Shown: positions 37,443 through 45,795, counted from the stretch's first letter. The stretch: DNA of 64,000 nt from an uncultured Pseudomonas sp. (GCF_913777995.1 NZ_CAJYVE010000004.1:62001-126000), one strand, 5' to 3'. The notes: generated by a model from the sequence alone, not told the origin. Made by a program: numbers and translations.

Positions 37443-37922
37443 TCAGCCGGCGGCGAAGGCACTCAGCGCTTCGCCTTCCAGTCTGTAGCGCACCCATTCG
37501 CCTTGGCGCTGCGCGCCGATCGATTCGTAGAAGCGGATCGCCGGCTCATTCCAATCCAGCACACTCCATTCGAAGCGGCCGCACTGGCGCGCTACGGCTT
37601 CGCGCGCCAAATGCCTGAGCATCAGCTTGCCAGCGCCGGTACCCCGGTGCTGTGGCGCGATGTACAGGTCCTCAAGATACAGCCCGTGCCGGCCGAGCCA
37701 GGTGGAGTAGCTGTAGAAATACACGGCGAAGCCAATCGGTTGCTCATCCCGGCTGCAGATCAGTGCATGGGTCGTGGACGCCTCGTCGAACAGGCTGCGC
37801 TCGATATCTTCGATGCTGGCCTGCACTTCGTGGCGAGCCTTTTCGTAGTCGGCCAGGTCGGTGATGAAGGTCAGAATCTGTGCGGCGTCGTCACGGTGGG
37901 CAGGGCGGATGTGCAGGTTCAA
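37443..37922 (-). CDS. GNAT family N-acetyltransferase
   Basis: A 159-residue acetyltransferase. The N terminus M-N-L-H-I-R-P-A-H-R-D-D-A-A-Q-I is typical, and the acetyl-CoA loop lies in L-Y-I-A-P-Q-H-R-G-T-G-A-G-K-L (about 93-107). The motif L-E-D-L-Y-I and the late W-N-E-P-A-I-R-F-Y-E-S-I-G-A resemble diamine (spermidine/spermine-type) acetyltransferases. The substrate is not established. It is divergent from a LysR regulator. Confidence 0.87.
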   Translation of the reverse strand: MNLHIRPAHRDDAAQILTFITDLADYEKARHEVQASIEDIERSLFDEASTTHALICSRDEQPIGFAVYFYSYSTWLGRHGLYLEDLYIAPQHRGTGAGKLMLRHLAREAVARQCGRFEWSVLDWNEPAIRFYESIGAQRQGEWVRYRLEGEALSAFAAG

Positions 37923-38002
37923 GGTAAAAGCTCCTGATTTGGACAGGCGTTCAGCCTAGTGCAGCAGGTAGACTGCATGTAGTGCAATTCATACAGGTCC
38001 TT

Positions 38003-38941
38003 ATGAACACCATGCATCCGCTCTTGCGCCGTCTGGATCTCAATCTGCTGCTGGTTTTCGATGCCCTGCATCGCCACCGCAGCGTGGCCGGTGCTGCGCA
38101 CGAACTGTCGCTCAGCGCCTCGGCATTCAGCCACGCCTTGGGGCGTCTGCGCGATACGCTAGGCGATGAACTGTTCGTTCGCCAGGGTAACCGCATGTAC
38201 CCAACGCAACGTGCCGAACGCCTGGCAACGGCGGTGGCGGCCAGCCTGGGCGGGTTGAGTGACGAGTTGGGCGGCTGGGCACCCTTCGATGCGCTGACCA
38301 GCGAGCGAGTCTTCACCTTCGCGGCCACCGATTTCACTGCCTTGCAGTTGCTGCCAAATCTGGTTGCACGCCTACAGGACTGCGCGCCGCGCCTGCAATT
38401 GAAGGTGGTGCAGGCCGGGCGCAAGGTCTGCGTGGATGAGCTGGCCAGTGGGCAGGTCGATTTCGCCCTGGGTTATGGCGAGGAGCGCGACAGCCTGCCC
38501 ATGGGTATCGACAGCCTGGAGTGGACTTCAGGGCGTTATGTGGTGATTGTGCGGCGCGGGCATCCGCGAATCCACAAATCGCTTGATCTCGAAGCCTATC
38601 TGGCCGAGCGGCATGTGGTGGTGACGCCTTGGGGCGAGGCGACCGGCGTCGTGGACCTGGTGCTGCGGCGCATGGGTCTGCACCGCGACGTGGCGCTGCA
38701 GATTCCGTCGGTGCTGGCCTGCCCATTCATTATCGCCAGCAGCGACCTGATCATGACCATTCCGCAACCTGCGGCCGAGCGTCTGGTACCGGCGGCCGAC
38801 ATCGTGCTGCATGACGTGCCGTTCGAGATCGAACCCTATGCGTTGAGGCTCTACAGCCACCGCAAGTACGCGCGCAGTGACGCGCACATCTGGATGATTG
38901 GGCAATTAAGAGCGTTGTTCGAGCAGTCGACACTTTTATAA
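38003..38941 (+). CDS. LysR-family transcriptional regulator
   Basis: A 312-residue regulator starting M-N-T-M-H-P-L-L-R-R-L-D-L-N-L-L; an in-frame GTG at 37982 lacks a ribosome-binding site. The winged helix (about 10-70; R-H-R-S-V-A-G-A-A-H-E-L-S-L-S) and the periplasmic-binding-protein-like effector domain (95-305) are normal. The NodD/LinR-like N terminus suggests an aromatic or small-molecule effector. A dyad TGCAG-N8-CTGCA at 37960-37977 lies in the promoter gap to the divergent acetyltransferase gene. The target is unknown. Confidence 0.88.
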   Translation: MNTMHPLLRRLDLNLLLVFDALHRHRSVAGAAHELSLSASAFSHALGRLRDTLGDELFVRQGNRMYPTQRAERLATAVAASLGGLSDELGGWAPFDALTSERVFTFAATDFTALQLLPNLVARLQDCAPRLQLKVVQAGRKVCVDELASGQVDFALGYGEERDSLPMGIDSLEWTSGRYVVIVRRGHPRIHKSLDLEAYLAERHVVVTPWGEATGVVDLVLRRMGLHRDVALQIPSVLACPFIIASSDLIMTIPQPAAERLVPAADIVLHDVPFEIEPYALRLYSHRKYARSDAHIWMIGQLRALFEQSTLL

Positions 38942-38955
38942 GTGCCTGGCGCCCA

Positions 38956-39255
38956 TCAGCTCATGGAGATGATCGAGAGCCCAAGCTTCTGCCCGCCACC
39001 GTCCTGATCGGCCAGCCAGACCACTTCGGTCTCGGCTTCCAGGCCCTTGAGCGCCGGGTGATCGGAGTCGATGCGAATACTGAGCCGGTCGCCGATGGCG
39101 AAGGCTCGTGGCGCCTGAACCTGCATCCCGGTGCTGGACAAATCCAGACATACAGCCGGAATCACTTGCCCGGCATGGATGATGCTGATATCGGCATCGA
39201 CGCGCATGCGAATGAAATCGCGCTTTTCGGCATATCCCTGATCAATTCGGCTCAT
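38956..39255 (-). CDS. PilZ-domain protein, single-domain
   Basis: A 99-residue protein consisting of a PilZ domain. I start at M-S-R-I-D-Q-G-Y-A-E-K-R-D-F-I-R because AAGGAAG precedes it; the open upstream frame has no such site. Both cyclic-di-GMP signatures are recognisable: R-D-F-I-R-M-R near residue 12 and D-L-S-S-T-G-M-Q near 40. It is therefore likely to bind cyclic-di-GMP and to act through a protein partner. The preceding gene is convergent. Confidence 0.87.
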   Translation of the reverse strand: MSRIDQGYAEKRDFIRMRVDADISIIHAGQVIPAVCLDLSSTGMQVQAPRAFAIGDRLSIRIDSDHPALKGLEAETEVVWLADQDGGGQKLGLSIISMS

Positions 39256-39506
39256 GCGACTTCCTTTGTTTTGGTTGCTGAATTTGTTGTTCTTATAACT
39301 CTGGGTGATTTGCGATGTAAAGACGCAATTCAAGGGTGGAAGTTCGCTTGAAACGCCCGGCGGATGGGAGTACCGTCTGCGCCTTGAAGGGCACCTCTGG
39401 AGATACGGCAAAAGTCGTGCAGAGTGGCTAGAAAGCGAATCCGGTAAGCAGGGCCCGGCACGCACCGGTCCGTCTACCCCAACCTGATCTGGCGCCGTTT
39501 GCCCAC

Positions 39507-40688
39507 ATGCCTAAAACCAGTGCAACGCTGCTGATTATCGATGACGACGAGGTCGTGCGCGCGAGTATCGCCGCCTACCTGGAAGACAGTGGCTTCGATG
39601 TCCTGCAGGCTACCAATGGCCAGCAAGGTATAGAGATTTTCGAACAGGAAAAGCCCGATCTGGTGATCTGTGACCTGCGCATGCCCCAGATGGGCGGCCT
39701 GGAGCTGATCCGCCAGGTGGCCGCGAACTCGCCGCAGATGCCGGTGATCGTGGTGTCTGGCGCGGGTGTCATGAGCGATGTCGTCGAGGCCCTGCGCCTG
39801 GGCGCTGCCGACTACCTGATCAAACCTCTGGAAGATCTCGCGGTACTCGAACATTCGGTTCGCCGTGCCCTTGATCGTGCACGGCTGGAGCGCGAGAACG
39901 AGCTTTACCGTGAAAAACTCGAGGCCGCCAATCGCGAACTCGAAGCCAGCCTGCACCTGCTGCAGGAGGATCAGGACGCCGGTCGACAGGTGCAGATGAA
40001 CATGCTGCCGACCAGCCCGTGGGCCACCGAGCAGTTCAGCTTCGCGCATCAGATCATCCCGTCGTTGTATCTGTCGGGTGATTTCGTCGATTACTTTCGC
40101 GTCGACGAGCGCCGGGTGGCATTCTACCTGGCGGATGTGTCCGGGCACGGGGCGTCTTCGGCGTTCATCACCGTATTGCTGAAGTTCATGACCACGCGTC
40201 TGCTGTTCGAATACAAGCGCAGCGGGACGTTGCCCGAGTTCAAGCCGTCTGATGTACTGGGGCACATAAACCGTGGCCTGATCAGTTGCAAGCTCGGCAA
40301 GCACGTGACCATGGTTGGCGGGGTGATCGATGAGCAGGCAGGGACGTTGACCTATGCCGTTGGCGGCCACCTGCCATTGCCGGTGTTGTTCAGCGAGGGC
40401 AAGGGCAGTTACCTGGAAGGACGCGGCCTGCCGGTCGGCCTTTTTCAGGAAGCGACCTATCAGGACTATGTGTGCGAGTTGCCAGACTCCTTCAGCCTGA
40501 CCCTGTTGTCTGATGGCATACTGGATTTGCTACCCGGTGATACACTCAAGGAAAAGGAAGCTGCCTTGCCTGAACTGGTCAAGACAGCGGGCGGCAGCCT
40601 GGATGGTCTGCGTCGGGTTTTCGAATTGGCTACGCTAGGGGAGATGCCGGATGATATCGCCTTGTTAGTGTTGAGCAGGAATCTTTGA
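39507..40688 (+). CDS. rssB: Response regulator with PP2C phosphatase domain (RssB)
   Basis: A 393-residue protein. The receiver domain covers 1-125 (acceptor Asp about 59 in V-I-C-D-L-R-M-P), a helical linker 125-165, and a SpoIIE/PP2C phosphatase domain 190-390. Metal ligands are retained: S-G-D-F-V-D-Y-F, A-D-V-S-G-H-G and P-D-D-I-A-L. E. coli RssB, the RpoS-degradation adaptor, has lost phosphatase activity. In Pseudomonas the catalytic domain remains and the partner is the downstream STAS protein. It overlaps rssC by one base, so translation is coupled. Confidence 0.9.
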   Translation: MPKTSATLLIIDDDEVVRASIAAYLEDSGFDVLQATNGQQGIEIFEQEKPDLVICDLRMPQMGGLELIRQVAANSPQMPVIVVSGAGVMSDVVEALRLGAADYLIKPLEDLAVLEHSVRRALDRARLERENELYREKLEAANRELEASLHLLQEDQDAGRQVQMNMLPTSPWATEQFSFAHQIIPSLYLSGDFVDYFRVDERRVAFYLADVSGHGASSAFITVLLKFMTTRLLFEYKRSGTLPEFKPSDVLGHINRGLISCKLGKHVTMVGGVIDEQAGTLTYAVGGHLPLPVLFSEGKGSYLEGRGLPVGLFQEATYQDYVCELPDSFSLTLLSDGILDLLPGDTLKEKEAALPELVKTAGGSLDGLRRVFELATLGEMPDDIALLVLSRNL

Positions 40689-41173
40689 TGAGTACCGGTA
40701 GAATCCAGTTCGCCGAGCAGGAAGGCACATTCGTTCTGAAGTTCGTGGGCGAAGTGCGACTGACCCTGTGCTCGGCCTTGGATGCGACTATCGAGCGGAT
40801 CTTCACGGCGCTGAATTTTTCGGCAGTGGTGATCGATCTGACCGAAACGCGCAGCATTGACAGCACCACCCTTGGTCTTCTGGCCAAGCTCTCCATCTTG
40901 TCGCGCCAGAAGGTCGGGCTGTTGCCGACGCTGGTCACGACCCACGAAGACATCACGCGCCTGCTGCAGTCGATGGGTTTCGATCAGGTGTTCAATATCG
41001 TCGACCATCCGGTGCCTTGCCCGGAATGCCTGACTGACCTGCCATCGCAGGATCAGGGGGAAGAAGTGGTCAAGGCCAAGGTGCTGGAAGCGCACAAGAT
41101 CCTGATGGGGCTCAACGAGTCCAATCGCGAGGCGTTTCATGACCTGGTCAACGCGCTGGAAGGGCAGCGCTGA
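40688..41173 (+). CDS. rssC: STAS-domain anti-sigma-factor-antagonist-like protein (RssC)
   Basis: A 161-residue protein. The STAS domain covers about 5-105 with the phosphorylatable region T-R-S-I-D-S-T-T-L-G-L-L (about 56-67). The 50-residue C-terminal extension contains a C-x2-C motif (P-C-P-E-C-L) and a helix. Such proteins are switched by phosphorylation, and the overlapping RssB phosphatase is the obvious partner. Together they probably tune the RpoS general stress response; that output is known for relatives, inferred here. Confidence 0.85.
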   Translation: MSTGRIQFAEQEGTFVLKFVGEVRLTLCSALDATIERIFTALNFSAVVIDLTETRSIDSTTLGLLAKLSILSRQKVGLLPTLVTTHEDITRLLQSMGFDQVFNIVDHPVPCPECLTDLPSQDQGEEVVKAKVLEAHKILMGLNESNREAFHDLVNALEGQR

Positions 41174-41204
41174 GCAGCGCAAGCCGACGGGACACACATG
41201 AATG

Positions 41205-41238
41205 AAAAGGGCGATCTCGCAAGAGTATCGCCCTTTTT
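41205..41238. terminator. Bidirectional terminator between rssC and tal
   Basis: AAAAGGGCGAT and ATCGCCCTTTTT pair around an inner CTC-GCAA-GAG hairpin, giving a long stem with a GNRA-like loop and T/A runs on both sides, between convergent genes. Confidence 0.93.
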
Positions 41239-41242
41239 CACA

Positions 41243-42169
41243 TCAGGCCTTGGCTGACAGCAGGGCCTCGAGCTTTTCCTGGTCGCGGGCGAACTGACGA
41301 ATACCTTCGGCCAGCTTCTCGGTGGCCATGGCATCTTCATTGGACAGCCAGCGGAATTCCTTCTCGCTCAGGCTTTGCCGTGCTTCGCCGCCCTGGCCAG
41401 GGTTGAGCTTACGCTCCAGGCTACCCTGGTCTTCGGCCAGCTGCTTGAGCAGCTCGGGGCTGATGGTCAGGCGGTCGCAGCCGGCCAGTTGTTCGATCTG
41501 ACCGATGTTGCGGAAGCTGGCGCCCATGACCACGGTGTTGTAGCCGTTGGCCTTGTAGTAGTTGTAGATGCGGGTGACCGACTGGACGCCCGGATCTTGC
41601 GCGCCGGTGTATTCCTGGCCGGTGGACTTCTTGTACCAGTCATAGATACGGCCCACGAACGGCGAGATCAGGAACACCCCAGCCTCGGCGCAGGCCACTG
41701 CCTGGGCGAAGGAGAACAGCAGGGTCAGGTTGGTCTGGATGCCTTCCTTCTCGAGCTTCTCGGCAGCGCGGATGCCTTCCCAGGTCGAGGCCAGCTTGAC
41801 CAGGATGCGCTCGCGGCCGACGCCGGCTTCTTCATAGAGGCCGATCAGGCGTTGACCGCGTTCGATCATGGCCTGGGTGTCGAAGGACAGGCGGGCGTCC
41901 ACCTCGGTGGAGACGCGGCCGGGTACCACGTCGAGGATCTTGCGGCCGATAGCGACGGCAAAGCGGTCGCAGGCCAGGCCGATATCGCCCTGGCTGCCGC
42001 TGAAGGCTTCCTGGAGCAGGGCGGCGTTGCTTTCGCTGGAGGCGGCCTTGAGCAGCAGGGAAGGGTTGGTGGTGGCATCCACCGGCTTGAGGCGGGCAAT
42101 GGCGTCGAAGTCGCCGGTGTCGGCTACTACGGTAGTGATGGCTTTGAGTTGTTCCAGCTTGGAAGTCAT
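41243..42169 (-). CDS. tal: Transaldolase
   Basis: A 308-residue TalB-type transaldolase beginning [14 protein letters not shown]. The Schiff-base Lys is in I-L-V-K-L-A-S-T-W (near residue 131), and [12 protein letters not shown] near 30 holds the catalytic Asp. It transfers dihydroxyacetone units between sugar phosphates in the non-oxidative pentose phosphate pathway. It is a single gene ending at a strong terminator. Confidence 0.97.
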   Translation of the reverse strand: MTSKLEQLKAITTVVADTGDFDAIARLKPVDATTNPSLLLKAASSESNAALLQEAFSGSQGDIGLACDRFAVAIGRKILDVVPGRVSTEVDARLSFDTQAMIERGQRLIGLYEEAGVGRERILVKLASTWEGIRAAEKLEKEGIQTNLTLLFSFAQAVACAEAGVFLISPFVGRIYDWYKKSTGQEYTGAQDPGVQSVTRIYNYYKANGYNTVVMGASFRNIGQIEQLAGCDRLTISPELLKQLAEDQGSLERKLNPGQGGEARQSLSEKEFRWLSNEDAMATEKLAEGIRQFARDQEKLEALLSAKA

Positions 42170-42409
42170 GAGCGTGCTCTGTCCTGTGCGGTGAAGTGAC
42201 ATTACCCGAGCGCCGCCGACCACTCAAGGGCGTGGCCGACAAGGGCGCGAATGCGTGACGTTGACTGAATTGGAGCGTTGTTCGCCCGGCTTGTTCCCGC
42301 GGATGCCTGGCAGCCAGGTTCTCACCACTGAATCTTGCTCACCTTGTAGAAATGTCTTGCATGAGGAAATTGGCTTTTCTCACGTGCTTGGATATGATTC
42401 TTACAAACA

Positions 42410-42425
42410 CTGTATGAATGTACAG
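42410..42425 (+). promoter_or_regulatory. LexA (SOS) box upstream of the DUF1654 gene
   Basis: CTGTATGAATGTACAG matches the gamma-proteobacterial LexA consensus CTGT-N8-ACAG exactly at both ends with an AT-rich centre. It overlaps a plausible -10 (TATGAA at 42413) and lies 31 bases before the GTG start of the next gene. Repression by LexA and induction by DNA damage are expected. Confidence 0.88.
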
Positions 42426-42456
42426 TTTTTCGTTTTCATGGATAAGGTGACGTGAA

Positions 42457-42753
42457 GTGAACCAACAGGAGCGAGAAACCTTGAGCGGGCTGGAGCGGCT
42501 GGGGCTGCGAGTGGCGAGCATGATCAATTCGCCTGCTGCCCAGTTGCAGCGGCGGGTACTGGTGCATCGTCTGGATACCGACGCAGACCAGGACTGGCAT
42601 CAGGTACTGGAAATGCTGGCCGAAACCGAGGGGCTGGAGGTGACCACGACCAGCGACGGCGCGGTGCTGCTGGCATGGGACCACCACACGGACGACGACC
42701 GCGTGGCAGAGGAAAGGGATGTGTTCAGTGTCGAGGGGCCGGCGCCGTTCTGA
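42457..42753 (+). CDS. DUF1654 family protein, predicted SOS-regulated
   Basis: A 98-residue protein starting at a GTG behind 'aaggtga'. The block G-L-R-V-A-S-M-I-N-S-P-A-A-Q-L-Q-R-R (about 16-33), followed by V-H-R-L-D-T-D-A-D-Q-D-W and a late D-G-A-V-L-L-A-W, matches the Pseudomonas-specific DUF1654 family as I remember it. No membrane segment. DUF1654 genes are often LexA-controlled and found near damage-inducible or phage genes; the biochemical function is unknown. The LexA box and the downstream endolysin fit a damage response. Confidence 0.82.
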   Translation: MNQQERETLSGLERLGLRVASMINSPAAQLQRRVLVHRLDTDADQDWHQVLEMLAETEGLEVTTTSDGAVLLAWDHHTDDDRVAEERDVFSVEGPAPF

Positions 42754-42757
42754 ATGC

Positions 42758-43038
42758 TCAGAGCTTCTGGGCGTTCCACACCAGAAGTTCGGCGACGCTA
42801 AGGCTTGAGCCACGGTGCTTCTTGACGTTGGAGACAGTGTGCTTGCCGCCGCTCGACTGTGCCCCAAGACGCAGCTTGACCTTGTCCGAAGGCCACCAAT
42901 CGAACGATGGCGCTGGATGGTCGGCCGGGCTGGCATCGCAGCGCACGGTATGGCCCTTTTCACTGGTTTCGCGGCCGCCTTCACCGGTGCCGCGCAACCG
43001 CTGAGCAACAGCAGTGGCAGCAGGTATTTCATATTCAT
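42758..43038 (-). pseudogene. Small predicted lipoprotein gene with a one-base frameshift
   Basis: The reading frame starts well: GGGAGATGA ribosome-binding site, then M-N-M-K-Y-L-L-P-L-L-L-L-S-G-C with a lipobox (L-S-G-C). After about 27 codons the sensible sequence continues in the -1 frame (K-G-H-T-V-R-C-D-A-S-P ... S-V-A-E-L-L-V-W-N-A-Q-K-L, stop at 42758). Adding one base to the T4/A4 run at 42957-42960 restores a single 93-residue frame (V-K-K-G-H-T-V-R-C). This is either a real inactivating deletion or a sequencing error. Function unknown. Confidence 0.6.
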
Positions 43039-43113
43039 TTCTCATCTCCCTATGCACGAGCGCTTGCCCCCCTAGCACAGGCGCCAGGAGGTGTTGGTTT
43101 TTGGAGGGCTTTC

Positions 43114-43650
43114 ATGGCTCGTATCGATTCATCACAGGCCGGCGGCAGTAATGTGCTGGCCTTTCTCGACATGCTGGCCTGGTCGGAGGGGACTTCCACG
43201 ATCAAGGCCTCGGACGACGGCTATAACGTGCTGGTGGGCGGCAAGCTCTTTACCGACTACACGACCCATCCGCGCGTACTGGTCGCGCTTGCGCGTTACG
43301 GCATCAGCAGCACTGCCGCAGGGCGCTACCAGTTCCTGGCGCGTACGTGGGACGCCATCGTCCGCCGGTATGGCTTCATCGGGCGTTTCATCCCTGAAGC
43401 CCAGGACCTGGCAGCGGTAAAGCTGCTGACTGAATGCGGGGCGTTGCCCTATATACAGGCCGGGCGGATCGAACGGGCGATTGCCGCCGCTGCGCCCATC
43501 TGGGCAAGCCTGCCGGGTGCTGGCTACGGGCAGCGCGAGCATCGCCTGGCAACCTTGCTGGAGGTCTACAGTGAGCAACGTATGGAAGCACAGAAGCCCG
43601 CAGCCGACCTGCTGGCGATGTATACCGCGTGCGGGGGTGAACTGGCGTGA
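43114..43650 (+). CDS. Lambda R-type endolysin (GH104 lytic transglycosylase)
   Basis: A 178-residue protein with start codon behind TTGGAGGG. It closely follows phage lambda R: F-L-D-M-L-A-W-S-E-G-T with the catalytic Glu near residue 25, V-G-G-K-L-F-T-D-Y-x4-P-R-V-L-V, A-G-R-Y-Q-F-L, and I-W-A-S-L-P-G-A-G-Y-G-Q. Lambda R cleaves peptidoglycan to anhydro-muropeptides. No signal peptide is present, so export would need a holin, and none is seen nearby. There are no other phage genes around it. It lies downstream of the SOS-boxed DUF1654 gene on the same strand. Confidence 0.9.
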   Translation: MARIDSSQAGGSNVLAFLDMLAWSEGTSTIKASDDGYNVLVGGKLFTDYTTHPRVLVALARYGISSTAAGRYQFLARTWDAIVRRYGFIGRFIPEAQDLAAVKLLTECGALPYIQAGRIERAIAAAAPIWASLPGAGYGQREHRLATLLEVYSEQRMEAQKPAADLLAMYTACGGELA

Positions 43651-43745
43651 AGGCAGTTTCCAATAAAGGCTGTCCGACCTCGCCGTCTGGCGGCCGGTGA
43701 CGTTATAGTGCCAGCCATCGCCACTCATGACAGGATGTTGACCTC

Positions 43746-44381
43746 ATGCCCGAACTCTCCAGCCTCTTGGCGTTTGCCCTTATCTGCCTGGGCATGGTGC
43801 TCACCCCCGGGCCCAATATGATCTACCTGATATCCCGTTCCATCTGCCAGGGGCGCACGGCCGGGCTGATCTCTCTCGGTGGCGTGGCGTTGGGGTTTGT
43901 CTGCTACATGCTGTGCGCAGCGCTGGGCATCACCGCGCTGGTGATGGCCGTGCCTTATGCCTACGATGCTCTGCGCCTGGGCGGGGCCTTGTACCTGCTG
44001 TACCTGGCCTGGCAGGCGCTCAGGCCGGGCGGACGCTCGCCGTTCCAGGTGCGTGACCTGCCGGTGGACAGCCCGCGCAAGCTGTTCAGCATGGGCCTGC
44101 TGACCAGCCTGCTGAACCCCAAGATCGCCGTAATGTACCTGTCGCTGCTGCCGCAGTTCATCGAACCGACAGGCCACGGCAGCGTGCTGCTGCAATCGCT
44201 GGCGCTCGGCGCCACGCAGATCGTCATCAGTGTCAGCGTCAACGCCCTGATCGCGGTGATGGCCGGCTCCATCGCGGTGTTCCTCGCCGGGCGACCGCTG
44301 TGGCAAGTGGTGCAGCGCTGGCTGATGGGCACGGTGCTGGCTGGGCTGGCGGTGCGGATGCTCGCGGAAAGCCGGCGCTGA
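43746..44381 (+). CDS. LysE/RhtB-family exporter
   Basis: A 211-residue membrane protein with six predicted helices and the family hallmark M-V-L-T-P-G-P-N-M-I-Y-L near residue 19, plus L-T-S-L-L-N-P-K-I near 118. LysE/RhtB proteins export amino acids or derivatives; the substrate cannot be read from sequence. It stands alone with 'aggat' before the ATG. Confidence 0.9.
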   Translation: MPELSSLLAFALICLGMVLTPGPNMIYLISRSICQGRTAGLISLGGVALGFVCYMLCAALGITALVMAVPYAYDALRLGGALYLLYLAWQALRPGGRSPFQVRDLPVDSPRKLFSMGLLTSLLNPKIAVMYLSLLPQFIEPTGHGSVLLQSLALGATQIVISVSVNALIAVMAGSIAVFLAGRPLWQVVQRWLMGTVLAGLAVRMLAESRR

Positions 44382-44519
44382 AACGATGATGAGGCGGCTG
44401 ATGACGCGACGCTGGGCCGCCATGTCCCTGGTCACTTCCTGATAGACTACGCGACCCGCGCCGAGGCGGCCTCGCCACCCTTGGCCTGTCTCCCCAGATG
44501 TCGAAGCCAGACCGTGACC

Positions 44520-45527
44520 ATGCAAGCCGATACCGTTCCCCTTTCTACTGCCCAATCCGTGCCCTCCCGCCGCTTCTCCGTGGCGCCGATGATGGATTGG
44601 ACCGATCGTCATTGCCGCTACTTCCTGCGCCTGCTGTCGAAAAATGCGTTGCTGTACACGGAAATGGTCACCACCGGCGCGGTGCTGTTCGGTGATCGCG
44701 AGCGTTTTCTGGGGCATCACGAGGCGGAGCACCCGTTGGCGTTGCAGTTGGGTGGCAGCAACCCGGCGGACCTGGCGGCCTGTGCCAGGCTGGCCGAGGC
44801 GGCGGGGTATGACGAGGTCAACCTCAATGTGGGCTGCCCCAGCGACCGGGTGCAGAACAACATGATCGGCGCCTGCCTGATGGGGCATCCGGGGTTGGTG
44901 AGTGACTGTGTGAAGGCCATGCAGGATGCGGTGGGCATTGCGGTGACGGTCAAGCACCGGATCGGCATCAACGGTCGTGACAGCTACGAGCAGCTGTGCG
45001 ATTTCGTCGGCCAGGTGCGCGAGGCGGGGTGCCGCAGTTTCACCGTGCATGCGCGTATCGCCATTCTCGAAGGCTTGTCGCCGAAGGAGAACCGCGAGAT
45101 CCCGCCGTTGCGCTACGACGTGGCCGCGCAGTTGAAGACCGATTTCCCGGACCTGGAGATCGTCCTCAATGGCGGCATCAAGACCTTGGACGCCTGTGAG
45201 GAACACTTGCAGACCTTCGATGGGGTGATGCTCGGCCGCGAGGCGTACCACAATCCGTATCTGCTCGCCGAAGTGGATCAGCGGCTGTTCGGCGCCACCC
45301 ACGCGCCCATTGGTCGCGCCGAGGCCATGGCGGCGTTGCGTCCCTATGTGGTGGATTACATCTCGCGCGGTGGCAACATGCATCACATCACCCGGCACAT
45401 CCTTGGCCTGGCCCAGGGCTTTCCGGGGGCGCGGCGTTTCCGCCAGATTCTTTCCACCGACATTCAGAAAGCCGAGCAGCCGCTGGCGCTGTTCGACCAG
45501 GCCGCGCAGATTCTCGAAGGACGCTGA
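44520..45527 (+). CDS. dusA: tRNA-dihydrouridine(20/20a) synthase DusA
   Basis: A 335-residue FMN enzyme; I start at M-Q-A-D-T-V-P-L-S because the frame upstream opens only with a weak TTG at 44481. S-V-A-P-M-M-D-W-T-D-R-H (about 21-32) and the catalytic Cys in L-N-V-G-C-P-S-D-R-V (near residue 105) identify DusA. It reduces uridines 20 and 20a in the D-loop of tRNAs. No associated genes. Confidence 0.95.
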   Translation: MQADTVPLSTAQSVPSRRFSVAPMMDWTDRHCRYFLRLLSKNALLYTEMVTTGAVLFGDRERFLGHHEAEHPLALQLGGSNPADLAACARLAEAAGYDEVNLNVGCPSDRVQNNMIGACLMGHPGLVSDCVKAMQDAVGIAVTVKHRIGINGRDSYEQLCDFVGQVREAGCRSFTVHARIAILEGLSPKENREIPPLRYDVAAQLKTDFPDLEIVLNGGIKTLDACEEHLQTFDGVMLGREAYHNPYLLAEVDQRLFGATHAPIGRAEAMAALRPYVVDYISRGGNMHHITRHILGLAQGFPGARRFRQILSTDIQKAEQPLALFDQAAQILEGR

Positions 45528-45795
45528 GCGCCGCAGGCCGTTCGCCGATACCGGCTCTCGTGAACGGGGGCCGCGTTTTACCTATCATTTGGCATCGCTT
45601 TAATACCACCCCTAAAGAGTGTCTCAGGCCGTACCTTCCATGAGCATCCGACAGTCGGGTAATCAACGGGCGGGGCGGTCACGCGTGGTTTATTTCAGCC
45701 AGGCTTGCCCTGGGTCAAAGGGGCGACGGATCGTGCTGGTTGGCGGGTTTGCAGGGGGCTATGTTGCAGGCATACCCACTTGCAGGAGAGCAGCC
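45528..45795 (+). promoter_or_regulatory. Upstream region of the universal stress protein gene with an Anr/FNR-like box
   Basis: Within this 268-base gap, TTGCCCTGGGTCAA (45705-45718) resembles the Anr/FNR consensus TTGAT-N4-ATCAA and lies 78 bases before the usp start. The rest shows nothing recognisable. Confidence 0.4.

Noticed and set aside
37960..37977. TGCAG-N8-CTGCA dyad as a confirmed LysR operator
   Set aside because: It has the right location, but the T-N11-A pattern is weak and there is no second site, so it is only mentioned in the LysR entry.
42951..42965. Programmed -1 ribosomal frameshift in the small lipoprotein gene
   Set aside because: The run is only four A without a classic A-AAA-AAG heptamer or an obvious downstream stimulatory structure; a simple one-base deletion explains it better.
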